Below, in pieces: positions 27,082-36,256 of a DNA stretch of 64,000 bases. Below the pieces are notes generated by a model that was not told the origin of the DNA, ran no database searches, and worked only from the letters and a program-made list of their open reading frames with translations. Origin of the DNA: CAXXFQ01 sp963674475 (GTDB taxonomy: Bacteria > Planctomycetota > Planctomycetia > Pirellulales > Thermoguttaceae). The translations under genes and the position numbers were made by a program. The first letter of the stretch is position 1; each line of letters opens with the position of its first letter. The stretch is from positions 558,001 through 622,000 of the forward strand of contig CAXXFQ010000019.1 in NCBI GenBank assembly GCA_963674475.2, read 5' to 3'.

Positions 27082-29670
27082 CTAGGTTGCACCTAGGATC
27101 GACTCGTAGAGGGTGGCCGGATCAAGGATCAGGACGATGGTTCCATCTCCCATGACCGTGGCACTGCCGAGCCCTGGTAGTTGGGCCAGATATCCCGGCA
27201 GCGGTTTAAGAACTATCTCTTGCTGGCCAAGCAGCTCGTTGACCATGAACCCGAACTGTTGTCCACCGACGTCGGCGACGACAATCGGAATTCGGCCGGT
27301 TTGATCGACCTCGAGTCGATTGCGTTGCTCGGAGGTATGGAGTGTCTCGCTACTTGATTCAACCCCGAGTATTTCTCCCAGTGATTTTATGGGGATAATG
27401 TTTCCTCGGAGACTCAGAGCCCATTGACCGTTGAGGCTTTTGGCTTCTTCCGGAAGAATTTTGACCGTCTCTTGGACGACTTCAATCGGCATGGCATAGG
27501 TTTGTTCCTCACTCTTGACCAGCAAGGCGGTCGTGACGGCCAAGGTCAGGGGGAGTTGGATTCGCAGTTGCGAGCCTTCCCCTTCTTCGGAATGGACCGA
27601 AACGTTTCCGCCAAGGTTGAGGATATTGGTTCGGACCACGTCCATTCCAACTCCCCGTCCGGAGACATCGGTGATCTTTTGGGCCGTGCTGAGCCCGGCG
27701 GAGAAGATCAGATTCAACGCCTCTTCTCGAGGCATGTTGTCGGCCTGTTCCTGAGTGAGCAGACCGTTTTGGACCGCCTTTTCCTTCAGTCGCGCGACGT
27801 TGACGCCCGCACCATCGTCGATAATGTCGATGACGATGAAGTTTCCTTCACGACCGGCTTTCAGCGTGATCAATCCGGTTTCCGATTTGCCGGCTTCTCG
27901 CCGTTTTTCGGGAGTTTCGACCCCATGGTCGGCTGAGTTGCGGATCAGATGGACCAGCGGATCGCCCAACGCTTCGGCTACCTGCTTGTCGACTTCGGTT
28001 TCTTCGCCGAAGATTTGCAGGTCGATCTTTTTGTTCTGCGCCTTGGCGATATCGCGGACGACGCGAGGGAACCGTTGGAAGACGGTTTTCACCGGGACCA
28101 TACGCATGGCCATGGCGTTGTCTTGGATCATGCCGGCGATCCGGTCGACTCCCTCAATGGCCGATTTGAGCAGGCGAAGATCGTCTTGATGGTCGTCTTG
28201 GAATTGGAGGAAAACGTGAGAGAGGGTGTTTCTCGCGATGACCAACTCCCCGGCCAGGTTGATGTAGTGATCTAGTTTTTCCTGATCGACCCGAATGCTT
28301 TTGGCACCCGCGTTTTTGCCGGTGGCCGAGCTTGCCGAGGACTGCTTGGCTTTTTTTGGAGGCGTTTTTTTCGGATTGGCGCCAGTAGCGGAAACAGACG
28401 TTTCGCCTTCGGTGGGTTGCGGATCGCCGATTTCGTTTTGGACCTGTTCGAGAAGACGTTCAAGTTGTTCCGTGAGCGAGCTGATCGTTTGCTTGGTCGA
28501 TTCGTCCAAGTCCGAATCCTCTTGATCAATCTGTCCGATCAGTTCGAGTAGACTTTCACTAGGGTCGAGGAAGGCGTCTTGTCCCATGTAGTTCGCCGCG
28601 TTTTGAAGAGTGGCGAGCGAACGTTGTAAGGTGGTAAGACTCGATTCGACGTCTTTTCCTTCGAGCAACTTTTTGGCTTGCTTGGCAATGCTTTCGACGT
28701 GTTGGCTGGCGGATTGGACGAAAATGGCAAGAGTACTGTTTTCTGTTGCGGTAATTTTCGCGGGCTGCGAAGCCGCCTGTTCTTCGTCACTGACTCCGTT
28801 GGTAACCGCATGGATACGAGTAATCAAATCACGGAGATCGCGGTCGACTTCGTTATCGGTTTGGAGCTCGTCGATCATCATTCTCAGAGCGTCGGCTCCT
28901 TCGAAGATGAGGTCGCTTACCGAGGAGCTCATTTCGAGGCAGTCGGTACGAACCAGTTGTAAAATACTTTCGACGTGATGGCTGAGCGTCTTGATTTGCG
29001 CTAAACCTACATAGTCGGCCGTCCCTTTGATGCTATGGATTGGTCGAAAAACGGCATGGACGATGTCGGCGTTATTTGGTTGTTTTTCGAGCTTGAGCAG
29101 GCTTTCCTCGAGTTCGTGAAGGTTGTCGAGATTCTCGTTCACAAACTGGGCGACCAGCTCGGGCGATAAACCGGTTCCGGGCGCTGGCCAATCGGGCGTT
29201 TCGGTTTGGTTCGTATTTTCGGCCGCCGGTTCTTCCGGAGCGGCTTCCTGCGGCTTCTCGAGGATCCCTTTTAACTTCGTCGCCAGTTGGTCGATATGCG
29301 CTTTACGATCCTCGTTTTGTTCCAGGCTCAAGGCGTCGTCGACCAGCGATGAAAGGACATCGCACGTTTCCAAGAGGGTGTCGATTACCTCTTGGGTCGG
29401 GTTGACCGAATTTTCGCGGACGGCATCCAGGACGTTTTCTCCCACGTGACTCAAGCGGTTGATGTCGTCCAGGCCGATAAAGGAGGAAACCCCTTTGATG
29501 GTATGCAACGCCCGAAATACCGAGTTGACCACTTCGGGATCGTCGGAGTTGTTTTCCATTTGAAGCAGACCATCGCTGATGGTACCGAGGTGTTCCCGCG
29601 CTTCTTCGACAAAATCACCGAGAAGTTCTTGGTCCACAATAGGTTCGGGTGGGCGATTTTGGTCACTCAT
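27082..29670 (-). CDS. cheA: CheA histidine kinase with two active and one degenerate P1 domain
   Basis: 862 residues. P1 domain 1 has phospho-acceptor His56 (RALHTIKG); P1 domain 2 has His212 (RPIHSIKG); a third P1-like helical module (~311-410) has SLATLQNAANYMG where the His position is Ala353, so it cannot be phosphorylated there. Then a P3 dimerisation region (~456-520), a P4 kinase domain with N box LVHLIRNSADHGVE (~572-585) and G boxes DIIDDGAGVN and SGRGVGMDVVR, and a C-terminal CheW-like P5 domain (~715-862). No clear P2. Soluble. Sits between the two cheY genes. Confidence 0.93.
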   Translation of the reverse strand: MSDQNRPPEPIVDQELLGDFVEEAREHLGTISDGLLQMENNSDDPEVVNSVFRALHTIKGVSSFIGLDDINRLSHVGENVLDAVRENSVNPTQEVIDTLLETCDVLSSLVDDALSLEQNEDRKAHIDQLATKLKGILEKPQEAAPEEPAAENTNQTETPDWPAPGTGLSPELVAQFVNENLDNLHELEESLLKLEKQPNNADIVHAVFRPIHSIKGTADYVGLAQIKTLSHHVESILQLVRTDCLEMSSSVSDLIFEGADALRMMIDELQTDNEVDRDLRDLITRIHAVTNGVSDEEQAASQPAKITATENSTLAIFVQSASQHVESIAKQAKKLLEGKDVESSLTTLQRSLATLQNAANYMGQDAFLDPSESLLELIGQIDQEDSDLDESTKQTISSLTEQLERLLEQVQNEIGDPQPTEGETSVSATGANPKKTPPKKAKQSSASSATGKNAGAKSIRVDQEKLDHYINLAGELVIARNTLSHVFLQFQDDHQDDLRLLKSAIEGVDRIAGMIQDNAMAMRMVPVKTVFQRFPRVVRDIAKAQNKKIDLQIFGEETEVDKQVAEALGDPLVHLIRNSADHGVETPEKRREAGKSETGLITLKAGREGNFIVIDIIDDGAGVNVARLKEKAVQNGLLTQEQADNMPREEALNLIFSAGLSTAQKITDVSGRGVGMDVVRTNILNLGGNVSVHSEEGEGSQLRIQLPLTLAVTTALLVKSEEQTYAMPIEVVQETVKILPEEAKSLNGQWALSLRGNIIPIKSLGEILGVESSSETLHTSEQRNRLEVDQTGRIPIVVADVGGQQFGFMVNELLGQQEIVLKPLPGYLAQLPGLGSATVMGDGTIVLILDPATLYESILGAT

Positions 29671-29723
29671 AGCTATCCATTCCGCTTTTAAGGCGCTTTC
29701 CGTTTGATTGGTAATAATTCGAC

Positions 29724-30092
29724 TTAGTGAGCGACGAGCATTTGGGCGTTGGTCAAAAGGGTTTCCGCCGAAGCCGGTTTGACGACATAGACATTCGCCC
29801 CGGCCTCAAACCCTTTTGCTTTGTCCGCCGCTTCCGATTCGGTCGACACCATGATGATCGGCGTGTTTTGGTAGCCTTCGGTTTGTCGTACCGAACGGGC
29901 CAATTCGTAGCCGTCCATCTTCGGCATGTTGATGTCGGTGACGATCAGGTCGTATTTCTCGGTCAGGATGCGCTCCAACGCTTCGCTACCGTTTTCGGCA
30001 CCTTCAACCTCGTGTCCTCCGCTTTGCAGCATGAAGGAGTGTAAATCTCTCACCATGCGAGAGTCGTCTACAACAAGGGTTTTTATGGTCAT
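29724..30092 (-). CDS. cheY: CheY-like single-domain response regulator (2)
   Basis: 122 residues. Phospho-acceptor Asp53 in LIVTDINMPKMDG, acidic pair in VVDDSRMVRD, Thr/Ser in MVSTESEA and Lys in YVVKPASAETL. No output domain. AAGGA lies 8 bases before the ATG at 30092. It is 53 bases upstream of cheA and 39 bases downstream of the HEAT-repeat gene, so it is probably co-transcribed with both. Different from the first CheY in sequence, suggesting a division between signal output and phosphate sink. Confidence 0.9.
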   Translation of the reverse strand: MTIKTLVVDDSRMVRDLHSFMLQSGGHEVEGAENGSEALERILTEKYDLIVTDINMPKMDGYELARSVRQTEGYQNTPIIMVSTESEAADKAKGFEAGANVYVVKPASAETLLTNAQMLVAH

Positions 30093-30131
30093 GACTCATT
30101 TCCTTTATAGCCTCGTGGGCTGGTGGTTCCG

Positions 30132-32075
30132 TTAGGAGTTTAGCACGATATGTTGGGAGATTCGGTCCATTGCCTGAGAGGCCGCTTCGACAATTTCCGG
30201 ATCGTCACTGCAAATGAGGATATCCAAAATGGGGTCGGCCTGCTCGTCGCCGATTTGGCCTAACGCTTCGATGGCACCGAGTGCGACGAGAGGATGGGGG
30301 TCGTCTTCGAGATAATCAATCAGGATCTCGACAGTTTCCGGAGGACAAAATGTCGCCAAGGCCAAGGCACAATCGTGACGAACTTGGGGGGCGGGATCTT
30401 CCCGGAAACAATCCAAAATTTGGGTGGTCCAGGAGTCCGGCTCTTGCTTGGCGAGCAGTTGAATCGCTGCGCAACGAACGGTATGGGCAGGGTGTTTGAG
30501 GCAGTCCAACAGTGATTTGTTGACGGGAACCCGGCCTCGAGTTGTGAGGCTGCGAAGCGCGGCGGCCGCAATATCCGCATCCGGGTCCGAGATCGCTTCG
30601 GTGAGGATCTGGTTGACTTCCGGCAAGGGGCAAACGTCGGCCATTGCCTCGATTGAGGCGTGTCGTCTAGCCGACTGGTCGCTCCGGGCTGCCGAAAGAA
30701 GACATTCGATTGCTCGATCGGTTCCCAACGCGGCCAACGATCGAGCGGCCGCTTGACGCACCTCGAATTCGGAATCGTCCAAAACCGGGGATAAATCGGT
30801 TGCGATGTCGTCAAGATCCTGTTTTGCGTGTGCCAGTCCGCAGGCGGCGTGGAATCGAACTTGGTCGTCCGGATTCCGGAGCGCTTTGCGTAAAGAAGTC
30901 GCGGCCCGTTGAGGGGCCAGCCTGACTAGAGATCGAGCAGCAACGCGTTGAAGTATTACCTCGTCTTCTTCGAGAAATCGGGCGACCGTTTCAAACGCTT
31001 CGGACCGACCGAGTTGCCCCAACAGGTCGACCAGTTCACAACGGGCTTCAACGGTGGTCGTTTCGTCGTCGAGTCGATCGAAAATCGGCCCGAGATCGGC
31101 AGGATCGATCAAAACCAGCGATCGCATGGCCAGCTCACGCAAATCGTGACCTTCGCGACGTTCCTTCGACAAAAGGATGTCCAAAATCGGTTCGAGCGCT
31201 TCGTCCGATCCAATTCTTCCCAACATCGCGATGGCTCTTTGACGGAGCGTTACCGAGGGGTCTCGTGTCAAAGCGACGACCGCGTCGAGAGGAATGATCC
31301 CGCGTAACCGTTTCCATCCGTCCTCGGGAATAACGTCTTCAATTTGCTCGATCGACGAAATCGCCTTGTGCATGATCAAGGGGTTTTCGTGTTGCAAAAG
31401 CGGTAAAAGACTTTCCAATGCCCGGGCGTCTTTGGTTTCACCCAACGCTTCCACCGCGGTGTAGACGATCATCGGGTCGTCGTCGGCAAGTAATTGCTGA
31501 AGGGCCGTTGCCGCGTCCTCTCCGCCGAGTTGACCGAGACTTTTCGCGATGGAACAGCGGATCCAGGTGCTTGCCTTCAAGGAATGGACCAAGTGGGCGA
31601 CTGACTTTTGGCTCCCCACTTCTCCAATCGCTTCGGCGGCGGCCGCTGCCACGTTGACATCTCGGTCGTCCAACGCCTCGATAAAGGCCTCTTCGGCTTT
31701 GGAACTGCCAATGATGGCCATGATGTCGACGGCGAATTTGCGAACATCTTTATCGTCGTCTTGGAGCAGTTCTTTTAAATGAGGAATGGCCGGTTCCCCG
31801 ATCGTTTGCAAAATCTCGCTTGCGGCGTTGCGCACTGCGGCGTTATCGCTTCGCAAGGCCGGTAAGATTGCCAGGACCGTTTCCTCGCCTCCGATCGATT
31901 TGAGTGAGTCGACCACGGCCTCGCGGATAGCGGGGGTTGGGTCGAACAGGAGTGGGACTAACGGTTCAACCGCGCGAACCTCTCTCATATCGCCCAGATC
32001 TTCCACGGCGAAACGACGGGTCGATTCGTCAGGACTCAATAAATTATGAATCAATTCTGTTATTTGGTCAGACAT
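30132..32075 (-). CDS. HEAT-repeat protein within the chemosensory operon
   Basis: 647 residues made almost wholly of ~30-residue HEAT/PBS-lyase-type repeats (for example DPTPAIREAVVDSLKSIG, DDKDVRKFAVDIMAIIG, DRDVNVAAAAAEAIGEVG, DSEFEVRQAAARSLAALG, DPHPLVALGAIEALGQIG), roughly twenty. No signal peptide, no membrane segment, no catalytic motif; a soluble scaffold is likely. Its ATG at 32075 lies inside the end of cheR (16-base overlap), with GGGAGG 6 bases upstream, so it is translationally coupled to cheR. This makes it a genuine component of the pathway, possibly a scaffold or target adaptor. HEAT proteins occur in some non-flagellar Che operons. Confidence 0.85.
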   Translation of the reverse strand: MSDQITELIHNLLSPDESTRRFAVEDLGDMREVRAVEPLVPLLFDPTPAIREAVVDSLKSIGGEETVLAILPALRSDNAAVRNAASEILQTIGEPAIPHLKELLQDDDKDVRKFAVDIMAIIGSSKAEEAFIEALDDRDVNVAAAAAEAIGEVGSQKSVAHLVHSLKASTWIRCSIAKSLGQLGGEDAATALQQLLADDDPMIVYTAVEALGETKDARALESLLPLLQHENPLIMHKAISSIEQIEDVIPEDGWKRLRGIIPLDAVVALTRDPSVTLRQRAIAMLGRIGSDEALEPILDILLSKERREGHDLRELAMRSLVLIDPADLGPIFDRLDDETTTVEARCELVDLLGQLGRSEAFETVARFLEEDEVILQRVAARSLVRLAPQRAATSLRKALRNPDDQVRFHAACGLAHAKQDLDDIATDLSPVLDDSEFEVRQAAARSLAALGTDRAIECLLSAARSDQSARRHASIEAMADVCPLPEVNQILTEAISDPDADIAAAALRSLTTRGRVPVNKSLLDCLKHPAHTVRCAAIQLLAKQEPDSWTTQILDCFREDPAPQVRHDCALALATFCPPETVEILIDYLEDDPHPLVALGAIEALGQIGDEQADPILDILICSDDPEIVEAASQAMDRISQHIVLNS

Positions 32076-32962
32076 GCTTCACCTCCCGTAGGAACGCGAT
32101 TTGAATTATCTTTGTCGAGCGGTCTGCGGTAGGTGATCCGACCGCCTAACGATATCATCTCGAAAGCCGCACTGATTCGACCCACCGACTCGGAATGACC
32201 TAAGAAAATAAATCTACCCGGCATGAGTGAATCGTAGAAAGAACTGAGCACTTTTCTTCTCGACTCGTCGTCGAAATAAATGAGGACGTTGCGACAAAAA
32301 ATGAAGTCGCATCTTCGGAAGGTCCTCATCGACTTTCGGTCAAAAAGATTGACTTGTGAGAAGGAGACCATTTTTTTGATCTCTTCTGAAAGGGTATAGC
32401 GGTTTGAGTCCTCTTGGAAATATTTCTGGAGATAGGTCTTCGGGACATCTTTGACGGCTCGGGCGGAATAAACCCCATTTTTGGCGGTTGCCAAGACATT
32501 CGTGTCGATGTCGGTCGCGAGAATCTCGATCTTCCACTTGTGAAAATCTTCGAGGCAGGCTTTTAAAATAATCGCCAGCGTATACGGTTCGTCTCCCGTG
32601 GAGCAGGCGGCACTCCAAATCCTCAATCGGTAGTCATGGGCTTTTCGCTTGGCTTCGAGAATCGTTGGCAGCGCGTGGTTGGCGAAACATTCCAACTGGG
32701 GATATTCCCGGAAGAAATAGGTTTCGTTCGTGGTCAGCGTTTCAACAAAATTCTGAAACTCTTCGCCCGAGTTGTCCTGGTACCGAAGGTATCGGTAATA
32801 CTCGCGCGGGGTCGAACATCCTACCGCCGCCAAGCGTCGGGTGATGCGGGACTGAACGAAGGTTCGTTTGCGGTCGTCGAACACCATCCCTGTCTCTTGG
32901 TAGACCATGTCGCGGATGAGTTCGAATTCTCGCGGTTGTAGTTCTTGTGCTTTTTCTATCAT
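32060..32962 (-). CDS. cheR: CheR methyltransferase
   Basis: 300 residues from the ATG at 32962 (MIEKAQELQPREFELIRDMV). This start lies one base after the cheB stop codon, arguing for translational coupling; the longer frame runs through cheB and is rejected. The N-terminal helical CheR domain includes GMVFDDRKRTFVQSRITRRL; the SAM-binding motif is IWSAACSTGDEPYTLAI, and FCRNVLIYFDDESRRKVL plus FIFLGHSESV complete the family signature. It should methylate glutamates on the receptor encoded downstream in this cluster. Confidence 0.95.
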   Translation of the reverse strand: MIEKAQELQPREFELIRDMVYQETGMVFDDRKRTFVQSRITRRLAAVGCSTPREYYRYLRYQDNSGEEFQNFVETLTTNETYFFREYPQLECFANHALPTILEAKRKAHDYRLRIWSAACSTGDEPYTLAIILKACLEDFHKWKIEILATDIDTNVLATAKNGVYSARAVKDVPKTYLQKYFQEDSNRYTLSEEIKKMVSFSQVNLFDRKSMRTFRRCDFIFCRNVLIYFDDESRRKVLSSFYDSLMPGRFIFLGHSESVGRISAAFEMISLGGRITYRRPLDKDNSNRVPTGGEACLTK

Positions 32963-32963
32963 G

Positions 32964-34043
32964 CTACACCCGACAGGGTAAGAGTTTGACGATTTTTCTG
33001 GCGATATCATAGCTGGGGAGTTGGTAATCAACACCCCCTCTGGCTACCGCTTGGGCCGGCATGCCGTACACGACACAGGTGCTTTCATCTTGAGCGATGG
33101 TTTGGCCACCCGCGTTTCGGATATGCAGCATGCCATCTGCACCATCCGATCCCATTCCGGTCATCAGGACGCCGATGAGGTTCGAGCCGAAGTGTTCTAC
33201 CGCCGAATCCATGGTGACGTCGGCTGAAGGGATATGGAGTTTATCTTTGGGGTGTCCGACACAGCGGAGTGTGGTTCCACGCCCATTTGAGGAACGAGAA
33301 AATACTAGATGCTTGCCGCCGCGAGCAAGATAGCCGTGTCCAGGCAACAAGAGGTCTCCCGTCGCGGCTTCCTTGATTTCGATTTGGCTGACCGAGTTCA
33401 GACGGCTGGCGAAGGGGCCGGTGAACGCTTCGGGCATGTGTTGGATGATCACGACAGCGGCATCGAGGTCGCCTGGCAGCTTCGGGACCATCTCCATGAG
33501 CGTCTTCGGACCGCCGGTCGAAATGCCGATGACGACGACTTGGGTGGCGGCTTGAAAGCTTGTGGAGACAGGTTTTCTTGCAAAAGCCGGTTTGGGCTGT
33601 CGTGTGGCAAGGTTTGGTCGACGGAGTCGCGTCGCCGGTTTCGAGTGGGCCGCCGCTTTGACTTTGGTGATGATGGCGGCCGACTGTTTGTCGATATCAC
33701 GTGAGATCGAGCCGGACGGTTTTCCGATGAAATCGACCGCGCCGAGTTCGAGACACTCGAAGGTCGTTACCGCCCCCTCTTGCGTTAAGGAACTCAACAT
33801 CACCACCGGCCTTGGCGATTCCATCATGATCATTTGCAAGGCGGTGATTCCGTCCATCACCGGCATGTTGATGTCCATCGTGACGACGTTCGGCTCGTGT
33901 TCTCGAACGAGTCTGACGGCGTCCTGGCCGTTCCGCGCACAGGCAACCACGCGGATCTGGGAATCTTGCTCCAGAATGCGTTTGATTTCTTGACGCATCA
34001 ATGCCGAGTCGTCTGCGATCAGGACGGTAATCTCGTTTGCCAT
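32964..34043 (-). CDS. cheB: CheB protein-glutamate methylesterase/deamidase
   Basis: 359 residues. Receiver domain 1-~125 with Asp11-Asp12 and phospho-acceptor Asp57 (VVTMDINMPVMDG). Methylesterase domain ~165-359 with the catalytic triad Ser175 (IGISTGG), His202 (IIQHMPEAF) and Asp300 (LMTGMGSDGADG). Linker of ~40 basic residues. Full length and intact. Pairs with CheR, whose start is one base after this stop. The pair implies adaptation by receptor methylation although the receptor is soluble. Confidence 0.95.
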   Translation of the reverse strand: MANEITVLIADDSALMRQEIKRILEQDSQIRVVACARNGQDAVRLVREHEPNVVTMDINMPVMDGITALQMIMMESPRPVVMLSSLTQEGAVTTFECLELGAVDFIGKPSGSISRDIDKQSAAIITKVKAAAHSKPATRLRRPNLATRQPKPAFARKPVSTSFQAATQVVVIGISTGGPKTLMEMVPKLPGDLDAAVVIIQHMPEAFTGPFASRLNSVSQIEIKEAATGDLLLPGHGYLARGGKHLVFSRSSNGRGTTLRCVGHPKDKLHIPSADVTMDSAVEHFGSNLIGVLMTGMGSDGADGMLHIRNAGGQTIAQDESTCVVYGMPAQAVARGGVDYQLPSYDIARKIVKLLPCRV

Positions 34044-34189
34044 GCTAGTTCGATCGGGTTGATTATAAGAGACACCGAGGTGTCGTTTTTTTGTAGGTAA
34101 AAAACGGAGGACTTGTCCTCAAAATATAATTTACTTTTTAGTAACAGGTTCTTGGAAAAAATCATAAAAGGGAAAAACGTCTCAAGTAT

Positions 34190-36196
34190 TTATCCGGAGG
34201 TTGCTCCAAGAAGCTCGAGATTGCTTTCCTGCTTCGATGCAGTTTGCGATCTGTCCGTTTTCGGGGAAGTCTTGAATGGCTTTTCCATGAAGGCAGCCAT
34301 ATCCTGGTCGCCAAGAAGACGCTCGGGTCGGAGGATCAGTATCATCCGGTTTCCGTCGTCAACCTTTCCGATTCCCTCGAGCGTTTCCGCTCCCAAACCG
34401 GCTTGGACGATCGCCGGAGCCTCTTCGATCGCCTTTTCCGGGAAGTTTATCACCTCGGTGACTTGGTCGACGATAACTCCGGTTCTGAGGCCGTTGACCT
34501 CAACCACGACGACTCGGGTGGATTCGTTGTATTTTTTCTCGGTCATGGAAAATCGTTTCCGGAGATTGATGACCGGCAGGACGTCACCGCGAAGGTTGAC
34601 CACCCCCTCGACATAGTTGGGGGCGTGCGGTACCGGCGTAACTTTTTCTAGCCGGATGATCTCATGCACCAGCATGATGTCGGTGGCGAACTCCTCTTGG
34701 GCAACTTTGAAGGTGACCAGTTGTCGGTCGTTGTTGCTGCCCTCATCCTCTTCGGAAAGGAGGTTTTCTTTTTTTGAAAACGACGAAGTCTTATCGGGGA
34801 GGTTGGTCGAAATCGCTTCGACTTCCGGTTTGCTCAACAGTTTTCCCGCGTCGAGAATCATCGTCAAGCGGCGACCTTCGTCGAGTTTGGCAATTCCTCG
34901 AAGCTGTTCTCGCGACGCGTTCTGACCGCCGATAGTTTCAGGGGCGGTCTCGATTGATTTCTTCGAAACTTGCAAGACTTCGTTGACCGCGTCGATCCGC
35001 AGGGCCAGTTCGGCGCCTCCCGAGTTGACGACAAGGCAACGTCCGTCTTGCCGTTGGCGAAGATTTTTCAGGCATTTTTTGAAAAGGATTTCGATTTCCC
35101 TAAACGATCGTTTTACTCGCTGTTGGAATGTTTGGGACGCCTCGTCCAGATCGTTTGAGCGGAGCTTCTTTGCAACGGCTTCGAGCCCGTCGTGAAATTT
35201 ACGGTCGGCATTTTCGAAAGGACGAAGCTGTTCTTGAATGAGTTGGTCCGCGGTCGAAAGCGACTCTCGCCATGCTCGAAACGCACACGTCTCGTATCCA
35301 AGTACCTCTTCCGCGATCGAACCCTCGCGCAAGGCATGTTCGATTTGACAAAACATGTTGAGGTGCTTGTTTTCGAAGTCATGTATTTGGGCAAGCAATG
35401 ACTCCATTTCGCTTGCGAGGGTGTTGAAGTGAAACTTGGTCCGTAGATCCATGATCGGGAGGACCCGATTCCGAAGGCTCGTGATCCCTTCGATGCCGTA
35501 GGGCGCATTGGGAATCTGAGTGATTTCCGGAACTCGGATGATTTCCTGGACCTCGAGGATGGGAAATCCGTACTCTTCGCCCGCCAAGCGGAAGGTTACC
35601 AGTTGTTCATGATCTTCTTCTACTTGCGCAGCGGGTTCATTTCTCCCGGATCGATTCGCGATGCTCGAGCTCTTCTTGGTGATCTGAGCGATGGTCTCTT
35701 CCAGCTCGAATCCTTCCGGATCGAGCAGCAGGACCAAACGTTCGCCCTCGTCGAGTTTGACAACTCCTTTTAAGTATTGGCTGTCGACTCCACAGACGAT
35801 CGAAGGAGGCGGCTCAATATTGGCTTCTTTGGCTTGAAGGACTTCATGGACCGCATCGATTATCATGCCGGTCGGATTATCCTCGATCTCCACCACGATC
35901 ACGCGACACGCCGCCTCGTCCCGGTCTTTCTCGCCAATTCCGAATCGCAGACGCGGCTCAATCACCGGAAGGACGTTTCCACGCAAGTTCGTCAATCCTC
36001 GGACGTAGTGGGCCGCCTGGGGGACCGGCGTAATCTTGGGCGGGCGAACAATCTCTTGGATGGTGTGAATGGGGAGGCCGAACTCGATGCCCCCAATAAA
36101 AAAGGTAAGCAACTCGCGTAGGTCCTCTGTCCGGCTTTCCGAGATGGTATCCCGCAATGTCGGGTTCGCGATGGTTTTTCCGTCATCCAATGTCAT
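34190..36196 (-). CDS. cheW: Triple-CheW scaffold protein with CZB-like insertion
   Basis: 668 residues with three CheW domains (~27-165, ~195-455, ~490-630), each marked by an LRG/LRN..VLP motif (GLTNLRGNVLPVIEPR, GITSLRNRVLPIMDLR, GVVNLRGDVLPVINLR). The second is split by a ~120-residue helical insertion (~257-378) between the DLRTKF strand and RCLVVNSGG. In it His272/His278, ETCAFRAW (Cys304) and NADRKFHDG (His335) resemble the zinc-binding CZB domain, with one His apparently replaced by Asp331. CheW couples receptors to CheA; three copies suggest a multivalent array scaffold. GAGGAG lies 10 bases before the ATG. Confidence 0.88.
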   Translation of the reverse strand: MTLDDGKTIANPTLRDTISESRTEDLRELLTFFIGGIEFGLPIHTIQEIVRPPKITPVPQAAHYVRGLTNLRGNVLPVIEPRLRFGIGEKDRDEAACRVIVVEIEDNPTGMIIDAVHEVLQAKEANIEPPPSIVCGVDSQYLKGVVKLDEGERLVLLLDPEGFELEETIAQITKKSSSIANRSGRNEPAAQVEEDHEQLVTFRLAGEEYGFPILEVQEIIRVPEITQIPNAPYGIEGITSLRNRVLPIMDLRTKFHFNTLASEMESLLAQIHDFENKHLNMFCQIEHALREGSIAEEVLGYETCAFRAWRESLSTADQLIQEQLRPFENADRKFHDGLEAVAKKLRSNDLDEASQTFQQRVKRSFREIEILFKKCLKNLRQRQDGRCLVVNSGGAELALRIDAVNEVLQVSKKSIETAPETIGGQNASREQLRGIAKLDEGRRLTMILDAGKLLSKPEVEAISTNLPDKTSSFSKKENLLSEEDEGSNNDRQLVTFKVAQEEFATDIMLVHEIIRLEKVTPVPHAPNYVEGVVNLRGDVLPVINLRKRFSMTEKKYNESTRVVVVEVNGLRTGVIVDQVTEVINFPEKAIEEAPAIVQAGLGAETLEGIGKVDDGNRMILILRPERLLGDQDMAAFMEKPFKTSPKTDRSQTASKQESNLELLGATSG

Positions 36197-36256
36197 CAGA
36201 TCAATCTCCTCGTACTCATCGAGCGAAGGGGGAGGCTTGTAGTCTCCCGGTTCCGC

